In this document: positions 40,201-51,800 of the stretch, piece after piece
Numbering within the stretch: the stretch's first letter is position 1
Layout: the number at the start of each line of letters is the position of its first letter
Assembly: GCA_034434835.1 (NCBI GenBank)
Contig: DAOTXX010000186.1
Location: 11,309-75,308 of the forward strand
Direction of reading: 5' to 3'
Length of the DNA stretch: 64,000 nt
From: JBGLNJ01 sp034434835
Lineage (GTDB): Bacteria > Chloroflexota > Anaerolineae > Fen-1058
Position numbers and translations under genes: made by a program
Notes under the pieces: generated by a model
Told to the model about the DNA's origin: nothing
Seen by the model: only the letters and a program-made list of their open reading frames with translations
Database searches by the model: none

Positions 40201-42487
40201 TGCCGCCCAACCCGACACCCACCAGGTCAATATCAACATCCGCGCCGGCCTCGACGCGCAACTTGACCGGCTTGCTGCAAGTCATGGGCAGGTAGAACCC
40301 GCCGCCGATGCCAAAACTCAGCTTGGTGCTCGAACCTGATGGGCCAAACCCCGGCGCGCCCAGGTCAATACCATCCGATGGGATGACCAGGCCCGCCGAA
40401 TATTCGTGGCCGGCGCTCCACGATCCGCCGAGGGTCAGCGAGGCGATGCTGCCGACGGCCTGCAGCCCGCTCATCCAGAGTGGCGCGGCAACGGAGAAGG
40501 GCGCATAGTCAACCGGCTGGGAGGCCTGGCCCTCGGCGTTGTAGGCGATCAGGCGCAGGCTGTTCTGCCCGCTGCGCAGGACGCTGCCCATGTTGAAGGT
40601 GTGGCTGGCCCCGCTCGACGATGCTGGCTCAGAAAAGACCGCGCCGTTGAGCACAAAGTCCACCCGTCCGGGGGTCGAGCCGCGCCAGTCCACAGTCACG
40701 GCGATCTGGTTAGGGGCCGATAGCCCCTGCAGGTAGCGCCCGTCGAGGGGATAGGTGGGGCGCACGGCGGTGATCGCCAGAGGCCCGGTCTGCGGCGGCA
40801 ATGTCCCGCCTCCGCCGGTAGGAGTAAAGGTCACCTGAACCGAGGCAGGCAGGGTCGCGCCGCTGCTCAGGTCGAGGACAGTGACGACAGCGTTGCCAGC
40901 GGCGGATGAGCGCAGTGTGGTAGCATACTGACCGCTGCTGTTGACCACGCCGATCGGGTTGGCAAAAGTATCCAGCCCGCCGCGGTTGGAGAGCAGGCGG
41001 ACGGTGTGGCCGGGCGTGGCACGCAGCAGCGTGATGGATGTGGTCGTCGTGCCGTCGGCGGGAAGGGATGTAGGCGCAGCGGTCAGGTAGGGATAGGTGG
41101 GGGCAGCGCCGCGGGCGCGAGCAAAGATGTCCCGCGCGTCGTTGGTGTCCCCGCTGACCAGGTTGGCAGCGCCGGACTCGAAGGCGATGACGCTGCCATC
41201 GCCCGAGATCGCGGGCTTGTTAGAGAGCGAGACCGGAAAGTTACTTCCGGTGGCCTCCTGGCCGTTGCTATCCACCGAAAGCCGCCACGTCTCGCCGCTC
41301 TGCCGGTCATGGACGAAAACGTCATCTGCGGCATTATTGTCCCCCGGCACCAGGTTGGTGGCCGAGGAGACAAAGGTCACAAAGCGGCCATCGGCAGAGA
41401 TGGAAAGCAGATCGCTCGCCGAGCCGTTGGCTTCGGTGCCGTCATAGCCCATCATGATGCGCTGGGTCGTCCCGCTCTGCCGGTCGCGGACGAAAACGTC
41501 ACACTCGTTGTTCGTGTCCCCGCTGACCAGGTTATCGGCGCAAGAGTTGAAGGCGACATAGCGCCCGTCGCTGGAAATCGCCGCATAGCTCGCGGCCCCA
41601 TTGCCCTGGACGCCGCCCGAGCTGACCGAGACACGCGAGGTGGTGCCGGCCTGACGGTCGCGGACAAAGATGTCAACGACGCCATTGGTATCGCCGCTGA
41701 CCAGGTCGGTCGAGTTGGAGGCAAAAGCCACGTAACGCCCATCGGCCGAGATCGAGAAACCGAATTGCTCGGCCCCGCTATTGCCTTCCGCCTCGCTGGA
41801 AGAAACCGAGACGCGCTCGGTGGTGTTGTTTTGCCTGTCACGGACAAAGATGTCGTAGGCGTTATTGGTATCGCCGCTGACCAAGTTGGTGGAGGCCGAG
41901 GCGAAGGCCACATAGCGCCCATCGGCGGAGATGATGGCGGGGGAGGACTCGCCGTTGCCCTGTTGGCCGGTGGAAGAAAGCGAGACGCAGGCTGTCGTGC
42001 CGCTCTGCCAGTCGCGGACGAAAATCTGGTCGTGGCCGTTGGTGCAGGGGGAGGCAAGGTTGGTCGCGTAAGAGTCAAAAGCCACATAGCGCCCATCGCC
42101 AGAGATGGAGGGCAGGAAGGAATAGTCGTTGGCCTGAGCGCCGCTGGAGCTGAGCGAGACGCGCGTGGTCTGCCCGGTCTGCCGGTCGTGGACGAAAACG
42201 TCCGGGTAGCCGTTCGTGTCGCCGCTGACCAGGTTGGAAGCGTAGGAGTAAAAGGCGGCGTAGCGGCCATCGCTAGAGACCGAGGGCGCACCGGAGCCGG
42301 CGTTGCCCTGCGCGCCGGCGGACGAGATGGATACGCGGGCGATGGCAGTACTTGGAACAGTTGGAGCGATGAGGTCACGGCTATTCGTTGTGTTCAACGC
42401 ATTGAGGGGTGTCTGAGAGGGAATGTGTGCCAGCAGCATGACGAGGGCGACAAACACGCCGATCAGACGACGAGGTACGGTCTTCAC
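37295..42487 (-). CDS. giant secreted beta-propeller-repeat/CARDB protein
   Basis: A 1,730-residue exported protein. A signal peptide (KTVPRRLIGVFVALVMLLAH) is followed by about seven TolB/WD-like repeats with the motif SSDGRYVAF...NLVSGDTN...DVFVRDRQ, each about 55 residues. Then come Ig-like segments, a large central beta-rich region, propeller-like WDGSTWSAPV repeats, and CARDB-like domains (LVVSDDHPVVGATLAVSATV, ESDEADNTAT). It ends VYLPLVLR, a short tail I associate with Chloroflexota surface proteins. The GTG at 42487 is chosen because GGAGG lies 5 nt upstream and the signal peptide begins there. Promoter at 42590-42618. Function unknown; cell-surface display or adhesion is inferred. 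Convergent with GH32. Confidence 0.88.
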   Translation of the reverse strand: MKTVPRRLIGVFVALVMLLAHIPSQTPLNALNTTNSRDLIAPTVPSTAIARVSISSAGAQGNAGSGAPSVSSDGRYAAFYSYASNLVSGDTNGYPDVFVHDRQTGQTTRVSLSSSGAQANDYSFLPSISGDGRYVAFDSYATNLASPCTNGHDQIFVRDWQSGTTACVSLSSTGQQGNGESSPAIISADGRYVAFASASTNLVSGDTNNAYDIFVRDRQNNTTERVSVSSSEAEGNSGAEQFGFSISADGRYVAFASNSTDLVSGDTNGVVDIFVRDRQAGTTSRVSVSSGGVQGNGAASYAAISSDGRYVAFNSCADNLVSGDTNNECDVFVRDRQSGTTQRIMMGYDGTEANGSASDLLSISADGRFVTFVSSATNLVPGDNNAADDVFVHDRQSGETWRLSVDSNGQEATGSNFPVSLSNKPAISGDGSVIAFESGAANLVSGDTNDARDIFARARGAAPTYPYLTAAPTSLPADGTTTTSITLLRATPGHTVRLLSNRGGLDTFANPIGVVNSSGQYATTLRSSAAGNAVVTVLDLSSGATLPASVQVTFTPTGGGGTLPPQTGPLAITAVRPTYPLDGRYLQGLSAPNQIAVTVDWRGSTPGRVDFVLNGAVFSEPASSSGASHTFNMGSVLRSGQNSLRLIAYNAEGQASQPVDYAPFSVAAPLWMSGLQAVGSIASLTLGGSWSAGHEYSAGLVIPSDGIDLGAPGFGPSGSSTKLSFGIGGGFYLPMTCSKPVKLRVEAGADVDIDLVGVGLGGSLVGSGSLEGHSVQCEIPTASGTIRVDATVYGRRSWPVLTFVVDFIAPGAGTSLQQTLPREVLTVLGQIYLQGNLNAYLSADVETISASPYLEWTGLAVGGGPRLAVGYHYEVRWLNSELNVELAAAGSLEFYNSNPLTDLSDLEFDHITISGEAGYKARVFGLWYQKSFVIEWEYPEGLHRVVSEGLRDAAGWSPIGHNDSPDYAVFVGGRQAARAFALRQAAAAGTVTSTLVSNVFTYTQPVLAVNPANDHALLLWVHDVVTKPIGQSHEIAFSRWDGSTWSAPVLATDDSYLDSAPQVAWASGMISDALAIWERLPAPLPVTATWDVTTAQQIEIAWATYDESTGLWSAPALLTNNNALDMRPQLARNSNGQLLAVWRQNDGGALYGDPSNPDRIMAAFFNGGWTSAPAAAVDNLPGLVELSAGYGSGAATIAYTRYLTPTGSSTPTLQLFTSQWNGSSWGTPVQRTDDDRGHRAPQVIYNGTNQPLLVWLARDDLRLWNLTTGATATLTLPEAIGSIDQFRVVRDGANNVAVVLTAQAAQRDMYLSFYDATYGLWGLPRLLTSDAASERYPAPALDSGGDLLMGYVRTALEPVTRTAVISGTGETVTYTLPTEGQSDLMTMRHEFERNLAATGLVVSDDHPVVGATLAVSATVQNRGDRALDAVAVAFYDGDPGFGGTLIGKANSSAPLAAGMTATVSVPYTVPTVGGAHVLYAVADPDHLVTESDEADNTATLAAFGPDLEVVSAGVDYWGGNDVGLVTLVRNVGTSDAPTTTLAFYRDALTGTLAVTDTVPMLAAGQTVTRTTPWNSGPLSAGDYPLVAVVNQGQFSETWTANNVFTFTLDVRPDLMVSPYYLWTSSPTGTTVLVTATVYNLGVITATDAVVGFYGDDRLDGGTALFTRTIPVLGPAGSTTLSGQVSGPLACTLYAYVDPGRTVTETTRTNNLAGISYRGLCQRVYLPLVLR

Positions 42488-42833
42488 TTGAGCCTCCGTG
42501 GTGATGTAGGTGTGTAGCTTGACAGAGGTGCGAGTCGGGAAGGGAAGCGTATTGGCCGACAAGTGCCATACCTGTCTAGCGAGAGCAGAGTATACACCCA
42601 AGGCAAAAACCGGTCAAGGAAAAGAGCGGTCTCTGCACAGAACTCGCAATACTCCAGGCTCTCGGCGGGTCTACGAGCCACCGAACGCCGGTCACCCTGG
42701 CCCGCGTGGCCGCAGGCCAGGGCAGGCAGACCAGCTTGGAGCGACGAAAATCGTTGCGCATCGGCTTCAGAACCTGGAAATTCGCTCGACTCGTTCAAAA
42801 AGACGGGGGTCTCAACAGCTTTCGGACAGGCTA
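42488..42833. other. intergenic: leader and promoter of the secreted protein, 3' flank of the giant gene
   Basis: Apart from the promoter at 42590-42618 and a leader of about 95 nt, I see no gene or clear terminator for the giant coiled-coil gene upstream on the minus strand. Confidence 0.5.
42590..42618 (-). promoter_or_regulatory. sigma70-type promoter of the secreted repeat protein
   Basis: Minus strand: TTGACC (42613-42618), 17-nt spacer, TATACT (42590-42595). Confidence 0.78.
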
Positions 42834-45800
42834 CTAGAGCGGTCGCTGAGGCGCCCAGCGTTCGCTGCTCAGGGCATCGCCCTTGCGTGATGCGCGCGAG
42901 CGCTGCGTCTGCGGCTGACCGGTGACGGCCTCCAGTTCTTCTCTCAGCATCTGCACCTCGCCGGCCGCAGCTTGCAGAGCCAGGCGATACCGCGTCGTAG
43001 ATTCGCTGATCGAAGCCCGCAAGCGGGCCAGCTCGTCCTTCGACATCTGCAGTTGACTCTGGAGCTGTTCTTTCTCTTTCTGGGACCGCTCGGTGAGTGC
43101 CAATAATTGCTGTCGCAACATTTGCACTTCATTGGTCGCCGCCCGCAGTTGAGCCAATCGCTCCTTCTCCACACGAGGTCGGTCCGCCGCAGCTTCCAAC
43201 TGCTCCCGTAGCTCTTGCACTTCGAGCAGGGCGCCCTGCAGGTTGCTGTGAAGTTGGTCTTTTTCGGTCTGCATCTGAGCCGTGACGTTTTGAAATTGCT
43301 GTTGTAGTGCTTCGAACTGCTGGTTGGCCCGTTCCAACTGATCTTGGAGCTGATGTTTTTTGGTCAGGGCCTCACGGGTGACGGTCTGCAACTGCGACCG
43401 CAGCCAAGCCAACTCATCGCCAGAACGGCGCGCCTGGCTTTCGAGCTGCTGCTTTTCGGCCTGCGCCTGTTCGGATAGAGCTTGATAGCGTTCCTGAAGC
43501 GCAAGCAGCTCGTGAGTTGTCGCCTCCAAATGGCTTTGGGCCTGTTCCTTTTCGGCTTGGGATGTCTCCGTCAGAGCCTGCAGTTGTCCGCGCAGAGCCG
43601 CGATCTCGTCAGTCGCCTGGCGCAACTGGTACTGGAGCTGGCTCCTTTCGGCGTGGGACTGACCGATGACGGTTTGCAGGCGTTCCAGCATCATGCTCAA
43701 TTCCTGGTTGGCCTGCTGCAACTGGCTTTGCAGTTGAAGCTTGTCCATCTGCATCTGGCGCGTGTCCGCCTCTGCCTGCTCTCGGAGCGCGCGCAGCTCG
43801 CAGGCGGCTGCCTGAAGCTCATTTTGAAGTTGGCCCTTTTCTGCCCACGAACGATCAGTGACCGCTTTTAGTTGTTCCTGAAGGGTATGCAATTCGCCAG
43901 TCGTCTGCTGCAAGCGGCTCTGCCATTGGTACTTTTCTGTCTGCAACTGATCTGCGACCGCCTGCAGTTGTTGTTGAAGGGTCAGCACCTCATGGGCTGA
44001 CTGCTGCAACTGCGTCTGCAATTGCTCTTTTTCAGCCTGTGACTGCGCGGCCAGACTTCGATGCCGCTCTTGGAGCGCCAACAGCTCGCCCGTCGCGACT
44101 TGCAACCGGCTTTCGAGCTGCTCGCGCTCGGCTTGCGCTTGATCGGAGGTGACTTGGAGTTGCTCGCGCAGTGTTTGGATTTCGTGGGCCGCCTGGCTCA
44201 TTCGCTCTTCAAAGTGACCCTTTTCCGCCTCTGACTGGTCGGTCACATTCTGCAGTCGCGCGAGCAGCGTCTGCAACTCCTGGCGCGCTCCCTGCAACTG
44301 GTGTTGAAGCTGAGCCTTTTCAGCCTGCGCCTGTTGCGCCTGTGATTGAACCTGATCTCGGAGCGCGGCCAGCTCGGTAGCCGAATCGCGCAGTTGTTCC
44401 TGCAGTTGCTCCTTGTCCTTTTGGGCCTGGCGCGTGGCATCAGACAATTCTTGTGTGAGAGACTGCACCTGGCTGGCCGCCTGGCGCCACTGGCTTTGCA
44501 GTCGTTCTTGTTCTGCTTGCGCCTGATCGGTCACCGCCTGCAATTGCGTCTGGAGGGCATCCAGCTCGCCCCCCATCAGCCGCAATTGATGCTCAAACCG
44601 TTCTTGTTCCGCCTGCGACTGACGTGCCAGGGATTGCAGTTGATCTCGCAATGCTTGCTTCTCGTTGGTCTCTCCTCTCAACTGGCTCTGAAGCTGATGG
44701 ATCTCGGCCTGGGACTGGCGGGTGAGCGATTGGACCTGATCCCACAGCGTCTGCAACTCGCTGGTCGCCTGGCGCAATTGCCCCTGGAGCAGGCTCTTGT
44801 CTGCCTCAGCTTGTTGCACGACGGTCTGGAATTGCTCGTGAAGCAATTGGGCGTCTCCGAGAGCCTGCTGCAGTTGGCTTTGGAGTCGGCTCTGCTCCGC
44901 TGCAGATTCAGCCGTCACCGTCTGCAACTGCTCCCGCAACGCAGATGATTCGGCCTGGGCCTGCTGCAAGAGTTCTTGGAGCCGTGCCTGCTCGGCCATC
45001 GCCTGGGCGTCAACCGCCTCGAGCTGTTCCCGCAAAGCATGGACCTCGTCGGCGGCCTGCTGCCATTGCTGACGGAGCCGAGCATGCTCGGCTTTGAACT
45101 GATGGGTCGCCACTTTAAAGCGCTCCTGCAAGAACTGCCACTCGCGGGTGGCGTCTTGCAACTGGCTACGCAATCCAGCCTGCTCGGCCACAGACTGCTC
45201 TGCCAGGGCACGCGACTGCTCGCGAAGGGACTGTGATTCGTTCAAAGCCTGCTGCAACTGTTGCTCCAATTGCTGCTTTTCGATCTGGGATTGAGCCGCG
45301 AGAACCTGGAGCTGCTGTTGTAGGGACGACGCCTGGCGAACAGCTTCTTGCCATTGATCTCGCAGGTGAACCTTTTCCATCTCGGATTGTTCGAGGGCAG
45401 CCTGTAGCTGCTCGCGCAAGGACTGCGCTTCGTCTCCCACCTGACGCAACTGGTGTCCGAAAGCCTCTTGTTCGCTCTGGGCCTGCTCGGTAACTATTCG
45501 AAGCTGTTCGCTCAACTGCTGCAAATCGCCTGTAGCCTGCTGCAACTGATCCCGGAGTTGGCGCTTGTCCGCCTCGGATTCCTGAAGAACCGCTTGCAGT
45601 TGCTCTCGCAGAGTCGAAACCTCTTGAGAAGAGGCCAGCCACTGGCTCTGCAGCCGGTCTTGCTCCGCGCGCGACTGATCCGACAAAGTGGTAAATTGCT
45701 CTTGAAGTGTTTGGAGTTGCTCGGTCGTCACAGCCAACTGGCTTTCCAGTTGATGCTTCTCTGCTTGTGATTGCTGGGTGATCGCCTGCAACTCTGCGCG

Positions 45801-48800
45801 CAGCGTCTGCACCTGATCCGTCGCCAACCGCCACCGGTTTTCAAGCTGCTCTTGCTCAGCCAGAGATCGATCCGCCAGGCCTTGGTACTGCTCGCGGAGC
45901 GCAGCCAATTCGCCCGTCGCAGCTTCCAACTGTCCCTGAAGCTGCTCCCGCTCAGCCTGTGACTGCTCGGAGACAATTTGCAGTTGTTCTTGCAGCGTGT
46001 GGATTTCGCGCGCGGCCTGGCTCAACTGCTCTTGGAGGCGGCTCCTGTCTGCTTGAGATTGGTCGGTCACATCCTGCAGACGTGTCAACAGAGCCTGGAC
46101 CTCGGCGTGGGCTGCCTGCAATTGACTCTGGAGCTGATCTTTTTCGGCCTGGGATTGCTGCGCCAGCTCTTGGGCTTGCGCTTGAAAGGCCAGCAGCTCA
46201 TCGGCTGAATGGCGCAACTGCTCCTGGAGTCGTTCTTTTTCTTCTTGGGCTTGATGGGTCAGTATCCGTATTTCTTCTCGCAGGGCTTGAGCTTCGCCGC
46301 CGGCCTGACGCAACTGGTCCAGGAGCCTGGCTTGCTCTGCGTGCGCTTGATCGGTGACCGTCTGCAACTGCGCATGCAGTTGCTGCAATTCGCTTTCCAT
46401 CTGCTCCAACTGCTGCTGGAATTGACCCTGCTCCATCTGCCGCAGGTGAGTGACAGATTGCAGTTGATCCTGCAGCACCAGCCTGGCATCAGTTTCTTCC
46501 TTGAGTTGGGCCTGCAGTTGATTGACTTCCGCCTGCGACTGACGTGTAATGACCTGTATCTGCTCCAGGAGCGTGTGGGTTTGTGCGGTCGCCTGCTGCA
46601 GGCGGCTCTCAAGTTGGCCCTTGTCTGCTTGCCACTGATCGGTGGCCGTCTGCAATTGCTCCCGCAGCGCAGCAGCCTCTCGGGAAGCCGTCTGCCATTG
46701 GCTGTGAAGCTGGTCTCGCTCTGCGCGCGAATGTTCCGACAAAGACTCGAATTGCTCGCGCAGCGTTTGAAGCTGAGCAGTGGTATCTGCCAATTGACCT
46801 TCAAGCTGTTCCTTTTCCACGCGCGACTGCTGTGCAGTGGCTTGCAATTGCTCATGGAGCGTCTGCAGTTGCTCCGTCGCCAATCGCAATTGGCTCTCCA
46901 GTTGCTCCTTCTCGACCTGCGACCGATCGGTGACCGCACGCAATTGCTCTTCGAGGCTCTCGATTTCTCCGGTCGCCCGATGCAGCCGCTGATGAAGCTG
47001 GGCTTGCTCAGCCTCAGCCTGTTGCCCGACCGTCTGTAGTTGCTCACGCAGCGAGAACAGTTCATCGGAGGCCGTGCGCAACTGCGCCTCGAGCTGATCC
47101 CTTTCCGCTCGCCACTGCCCAGTGACCTGGCGCAACTGCTCGTCAAGCGCCTCGCGCGCGCTGAGGGCCTCGCGTAACTGGCTGCCAAGCTCAGTGTTTT
47201 CGACTTGCGCCTGCCGGGTCGTTGCATCCAACTGCTCTCGGAGGATTTGAAGTTCGTGGGCCGCGCTCTGCAGTTGGTCCTCAAGCTCGGCCTTCTCTCG
47301 TTGGGATTGCTCAGCAGCAACCTGCAACTGGTTCCTGAGCGTCTCGACCTCACCGGTCAATTGGGCGACCAGAGCCTGGAGCCGCGCCTGTTCGGCTTGT
47401 GCCTCGCCGGTGAGAGTACGCAGTTGTTCTCGTACAGCCTCCAGCTCGCTGCCCGCTTGATACAGCCGGCCCTGAAGCTGATCCTTTTCTGCCTGCCACT
47501 GCCCGGCTTCTGCTCGCAAGCGACCTTTCAACATCTGAAGCTCGTTGACCGCTTCTCGCCATCGGCTGCGGAGCTGATCTTGCTCACTGCGCGCTTCGTC
47601 CATGACCGCCTGCAGATGTCGCTGAAGTGTTTGGAGTTCTTGCCCGTGCTGTGCCTTTTCGGCTTCCGATTGCTCGGAGACTGTACGCAATTGCTCTTGG
47701 AGTGCTGCAACCTGGCGCGTGACTTGCTGCAGTCGGTCTTGCCACTGTTCCTGGTCAGCCTCCGATTGACAGGTGAGGGCGCGCATCCGTTCCTGAACAG
47801 CCAATAGCTCACCGGTCGCCTCTTGGAACTGAGCCTGGAGGTGTCCCTTTTCCACTTCCGATTCTATCGTGACGGTCTGCAACTGCTCGCGCAGCGCTTG
47901 CGCCTCGCCCATCGCTTGCTGCAACTGACGTTCGAGCTGTGTCCGCTCCATTTCGAACCGAGCGGCCACTGCCTGCAACTGCTCGCGCAGCACTTGGGCT
48001 TCTTCGACAGCCTCATGCAACTCGCTGCGGAGTTGGCCTTTGTCCGCCTCGGCCTGAACCGTGGCCGCGCACATCTTCTCTTGCAGTGACTGTAACTCTC
48101 CAACAGTTTGGCGCAGCAGGCTTTCGAGCTGGCTCTTGTCCACTTCCGAGTGGTGAACAGCCGCCCGAAGCTGTTCTCGTTCATCCATCATCAACTGCAA
48201 CTGGCTATTCAGCCGGTTCTTTTCGATCTCAGCCTGAGCGGTGGCGGCCTCAAATTGCTCGCGGAGCGTCTGCAATTCACGAGCCGCCTGATGCAATTGG
48301 GTCTGGAGTTGTTCGCTCTCGGCCCGCGACTGACTCGACAGGCTCTCAAACCGTTCCTGCAGCGCGTGCAACTCATTGACCGCCTGATGCCATCGTCCTT
48401 CAAGTTGGGCTTGTTCCGATTGGGATCGGGCTGACAACGCCTCGAACTGCTCTTGCAGCGTCTGTAGCTCGATGGTCTTGGCCCCCAATTGACCCTGGAG
48501 TTCTTCTCGCTCGGTTTGCGACTGAACGATGACCGCCTGCAGTTCACTCGCCGTCGCCTGCAAGCGATCCAAGAGTTGTGCCTTTTCTGCCTGGGACTGC
48601 TCAGTGACAACCTGGAATTGCTCGGAGAGTGCCTGCAGTTGCTCTTGAAGCCGGGCCTTGTCCGCCTGCGCTTCCAAGGTCTTGATTCGCAACTGTTCTT
48701 GCAGTGCCAGCAGCTCGTCGGCCGCAACCTGCAACTGACGCTCGTATTCGGCTCTTTCGGATTGCAATTGATCGGTGACGGTCTGGAATTGCTCTTTCAG

Positions 48801-51800
48801 CGTCGCCAGTTCGCTGGTGGTTATCTGCCATTGGCTTTCAAGCTGATGGCGCTCGACTTTAGATCGGCGAGAGAGGTCGAGGAACTGCTCGCGCAGGGCT
48901 TGCAGGTCAGTCGCCGCCTGTTGCAATGCATCTTGCAGCCGGGCCTTGTCCGATTGCGCCTGATCGATGACAGCCTGCAGTTCCGATCGCGCTGTTTGCA
49001 GTTCGCCTTCGAGCCGGGTTCGCTCCGCCTCAGATTGATGAGTCAGGTCAAGGAATTGCTCGCGCAGGGTTTGCAGATCCGTCGTCGCCTGTTGCAACTC
49101 GTCCTGAAGTTGGGCTTTTTCTGACTGTGCCTGACCGGTGACGATTTGCAGACGCTCTTGCATTGACTGCAATTCGCGGGTGGCTGTTTGCAGCTCGCCT
49201 TCGAGCCGGGTTCGCTCCGCCTCAGACTGATGAGTCAGGTCGAGGAATTGCTCGCGGATGGTCTGCAGATCCGTCATCGCCTGTTGCAGCTCGTCCTGAA
49301 GTTGGGCTTTTTCTGACTGTGCCTGACCGGTGACGATCTGCAGACGCTCTTGCATTGACTGCAGTTCGTGGGTAGCGGCTTGCAGCTCGCCTTCGAGCCG
49401 GCTCTTGTCAACCTCAGACTGATGAGCCAGATTGGAGAATTGCTCGCGTAAGGTCTGCAGGTCAGCCGCCGTGTGTTGCAACTCATCTTGGAGTTGGGCC
49501 TTCTCTGCCTGCGCCTGCTGCGCGAGGGTCTGCCATTGCTCCTGAGCTACCTGCAGCTCGGTTGTGGCCGCTTGCAGTTGGCTCTCGAGCTGCTCTTTTT
49601 CTGCTTGCGCTTGCTGAATGACCACCTGGAGTTGATCGCGCAACGTCTGTAACCCCTGGTCCGCAGCCTGCAGCGAGTTCCGAAAACTCGCATCCAGCGC
49701 CGTCAACGTCGCCCGTAAGGCCGTCAACCGGTCATGGGCCTCGGCTAGCTCCGTTTGCAGTTGCGCTTTTTCCGCCTGCCACTGTTGCGTCTCGGCCTGT
49801 GCCTGCGCCTGGACAGCCGCCAGTTCACCCTGCGCCTGTTGGAGTTGACTCGCGAGCCTGCCCTGGTCGGCCTCCGCCTGCGTGACCGCCTGATGGAATC
49901 GCCCGGCAAGCACCTGATACTCTTGGGACGCCCGCTGCAATTGGCTCTCAAGCTGCTCGCGCTCGGCTTGCGCTTGCAGGGTCACACCCTCCAATTGCCC
50001 TCTCAGCGTTTGAATCTCTTCGGCCGCCTGGCGTAACTGGTCGCCCAGTTCACCCTTTTCCATCTCCGATTGGGCCACGACGGCTCGCAACCGCTCTTGA
50101 AGCGCCAAGAGCTCGCCCGTCACCTGTTGAACGTGAGCCTGGAGTTGACTCCGTTCGGCTTCTGAATGATCAGACAGCGCCCGGAATTGCTCCTGGAGAC
50201 CAAGCAACTGCGTCTGAAGCTGGTCTCGCTCGGCCTGCGATTGAGAGATGACGGTGTCCAATTGCTCTCGCAGTCTCTGCAACTCATCGGTCGTGTGGTG
50301 CAGCTCACCAGCGGTCCGCTGCAGCTCGCTCTGCAAACGTTCCTTTTCCGTTTGGAATTGAGCAGAGATCGCCCGCTCATGCTCTCTGAGAGCATCTGTC
50401 TCGGCGAGTGCCCGTTGCAGTGCGTCTTGGATCTGGGCTTTCTCTGCTTCGGATTGCTGCCAGTCCTGGGTTGCCTGTCGCAACCGGCCTTCGAGCTGGT
50501 GCTTTTCGGCATTGAACGTGCGTGACTGTTCCCTGAGGATTTCAATTTCACCGACGGCGCGACGCAGCCAATCGGGGATCTGCGTCCTGGTTGCTTCAGA
50601 TTCGGAGGCCAAGACATCCGGCTGTTCTGGCGCGGCTTGCAGCTCACCTCTTTCCCTCAACCACAGGTTCAAGAGCCGGTTCTGATCGGCCTGGTATTGG
50701 TCTGCGACGACCTGGAGCAGGACTCGAGACCTTTGCAACTCGGCATTGGCTTCTTGCAGCTCACCCGCCATGGCTTGAAGTTCATTTTGAAGCTGTTGCC
50801 TGTCATGTGAACGCCCATTGATGGACTGGACCTGGCTCAATTTCCGCAGTCGGCCGGTGATGGCCTGAAGGGTCATGGGCACAGCAGACAGCTTGCCCAC
50901 GATCTCTTTCAGCGTTTGGAGCTGATCAATGGTTTGCTTATGCTGATACCGGGCTGGACGCTGGCCAGCCTGCAACTGTCCGGCGGTAGTGTGCGGGGGT
51001 TCTTCGAGCACATAGAGCTCGAGCTTGAGGCGCTGCAGTTGATCGGGGGTTTGCCCTCGCTCGGCCTGGAGCTGATCAACAAGAGCCTCAACATATTCAC
51101 GCAGCCTTTGCCAATTGTTCGCTACCTGTTCGAGTTGTTGTTCAAGCTTTTCCTTCTCGGCCTCGGATTGTTCGGCCCAAGCCCGCGATTGTTCCTGCAG
51201 GCTCTGCCATTCACTTGTCGCCTGCTGCAACTGGCGTTCGAGCTGTCCCTGTTCTACCTCGAACCGGGTAGTGGCGGCTTGGAACTGCTCGCGCAATGCC
51301 TGCGCTTCGTCCATCACCTGCTGCAGCTCAGCGCGGAGCCGGCCCTTGTCCGCTTCGGACTGAACAGTGACCGCGCGCATTTGCTCCTGGAGTGACTGTA
51401 ACTCGCCTACGGTTTGCTGCAGTTGATTTCGCAGTCGGTCCTTTTCCGCCTCGACATGGCTGACGGTGGCCTCAAGTTGCTCCCGGTCATTCATCGTCTG
51501 CTGCAACTGGCTGTGAAGCTGGCTTCTTTCGGCCTCAGCCTGGGCGGTGACAGCGCTCAGTTGTTCACGCAGGGACCCCAATTCATCGGTCACCTGTCGA
51601 AGATGGCTCTTTTCTATCTCAGTCTGTTCGACGGCCGCCTGTAACTGCTCGCGCAACGAAAGCGATTCCGCTTGTGCCTGATGCAGTTCACCAGTCGCTT
51701 GCTCCAACTGCTCGTGGAGTTGAGTGTTCTCCGCTGTCGCATGAGCCTGGACGAGCTGTAACTGCTCGCCAAGAGTCTGGGCTTGAATTGCTGCCTGCTG

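Noticed and set aside
41006..42517. A 503-residue plus-strand frame opposite the secreted repeat protein
   Set aside because: It mirrors the repeat units of the real minus-strand gene, which has a signal peptide, ribosome-binding site and promoter.
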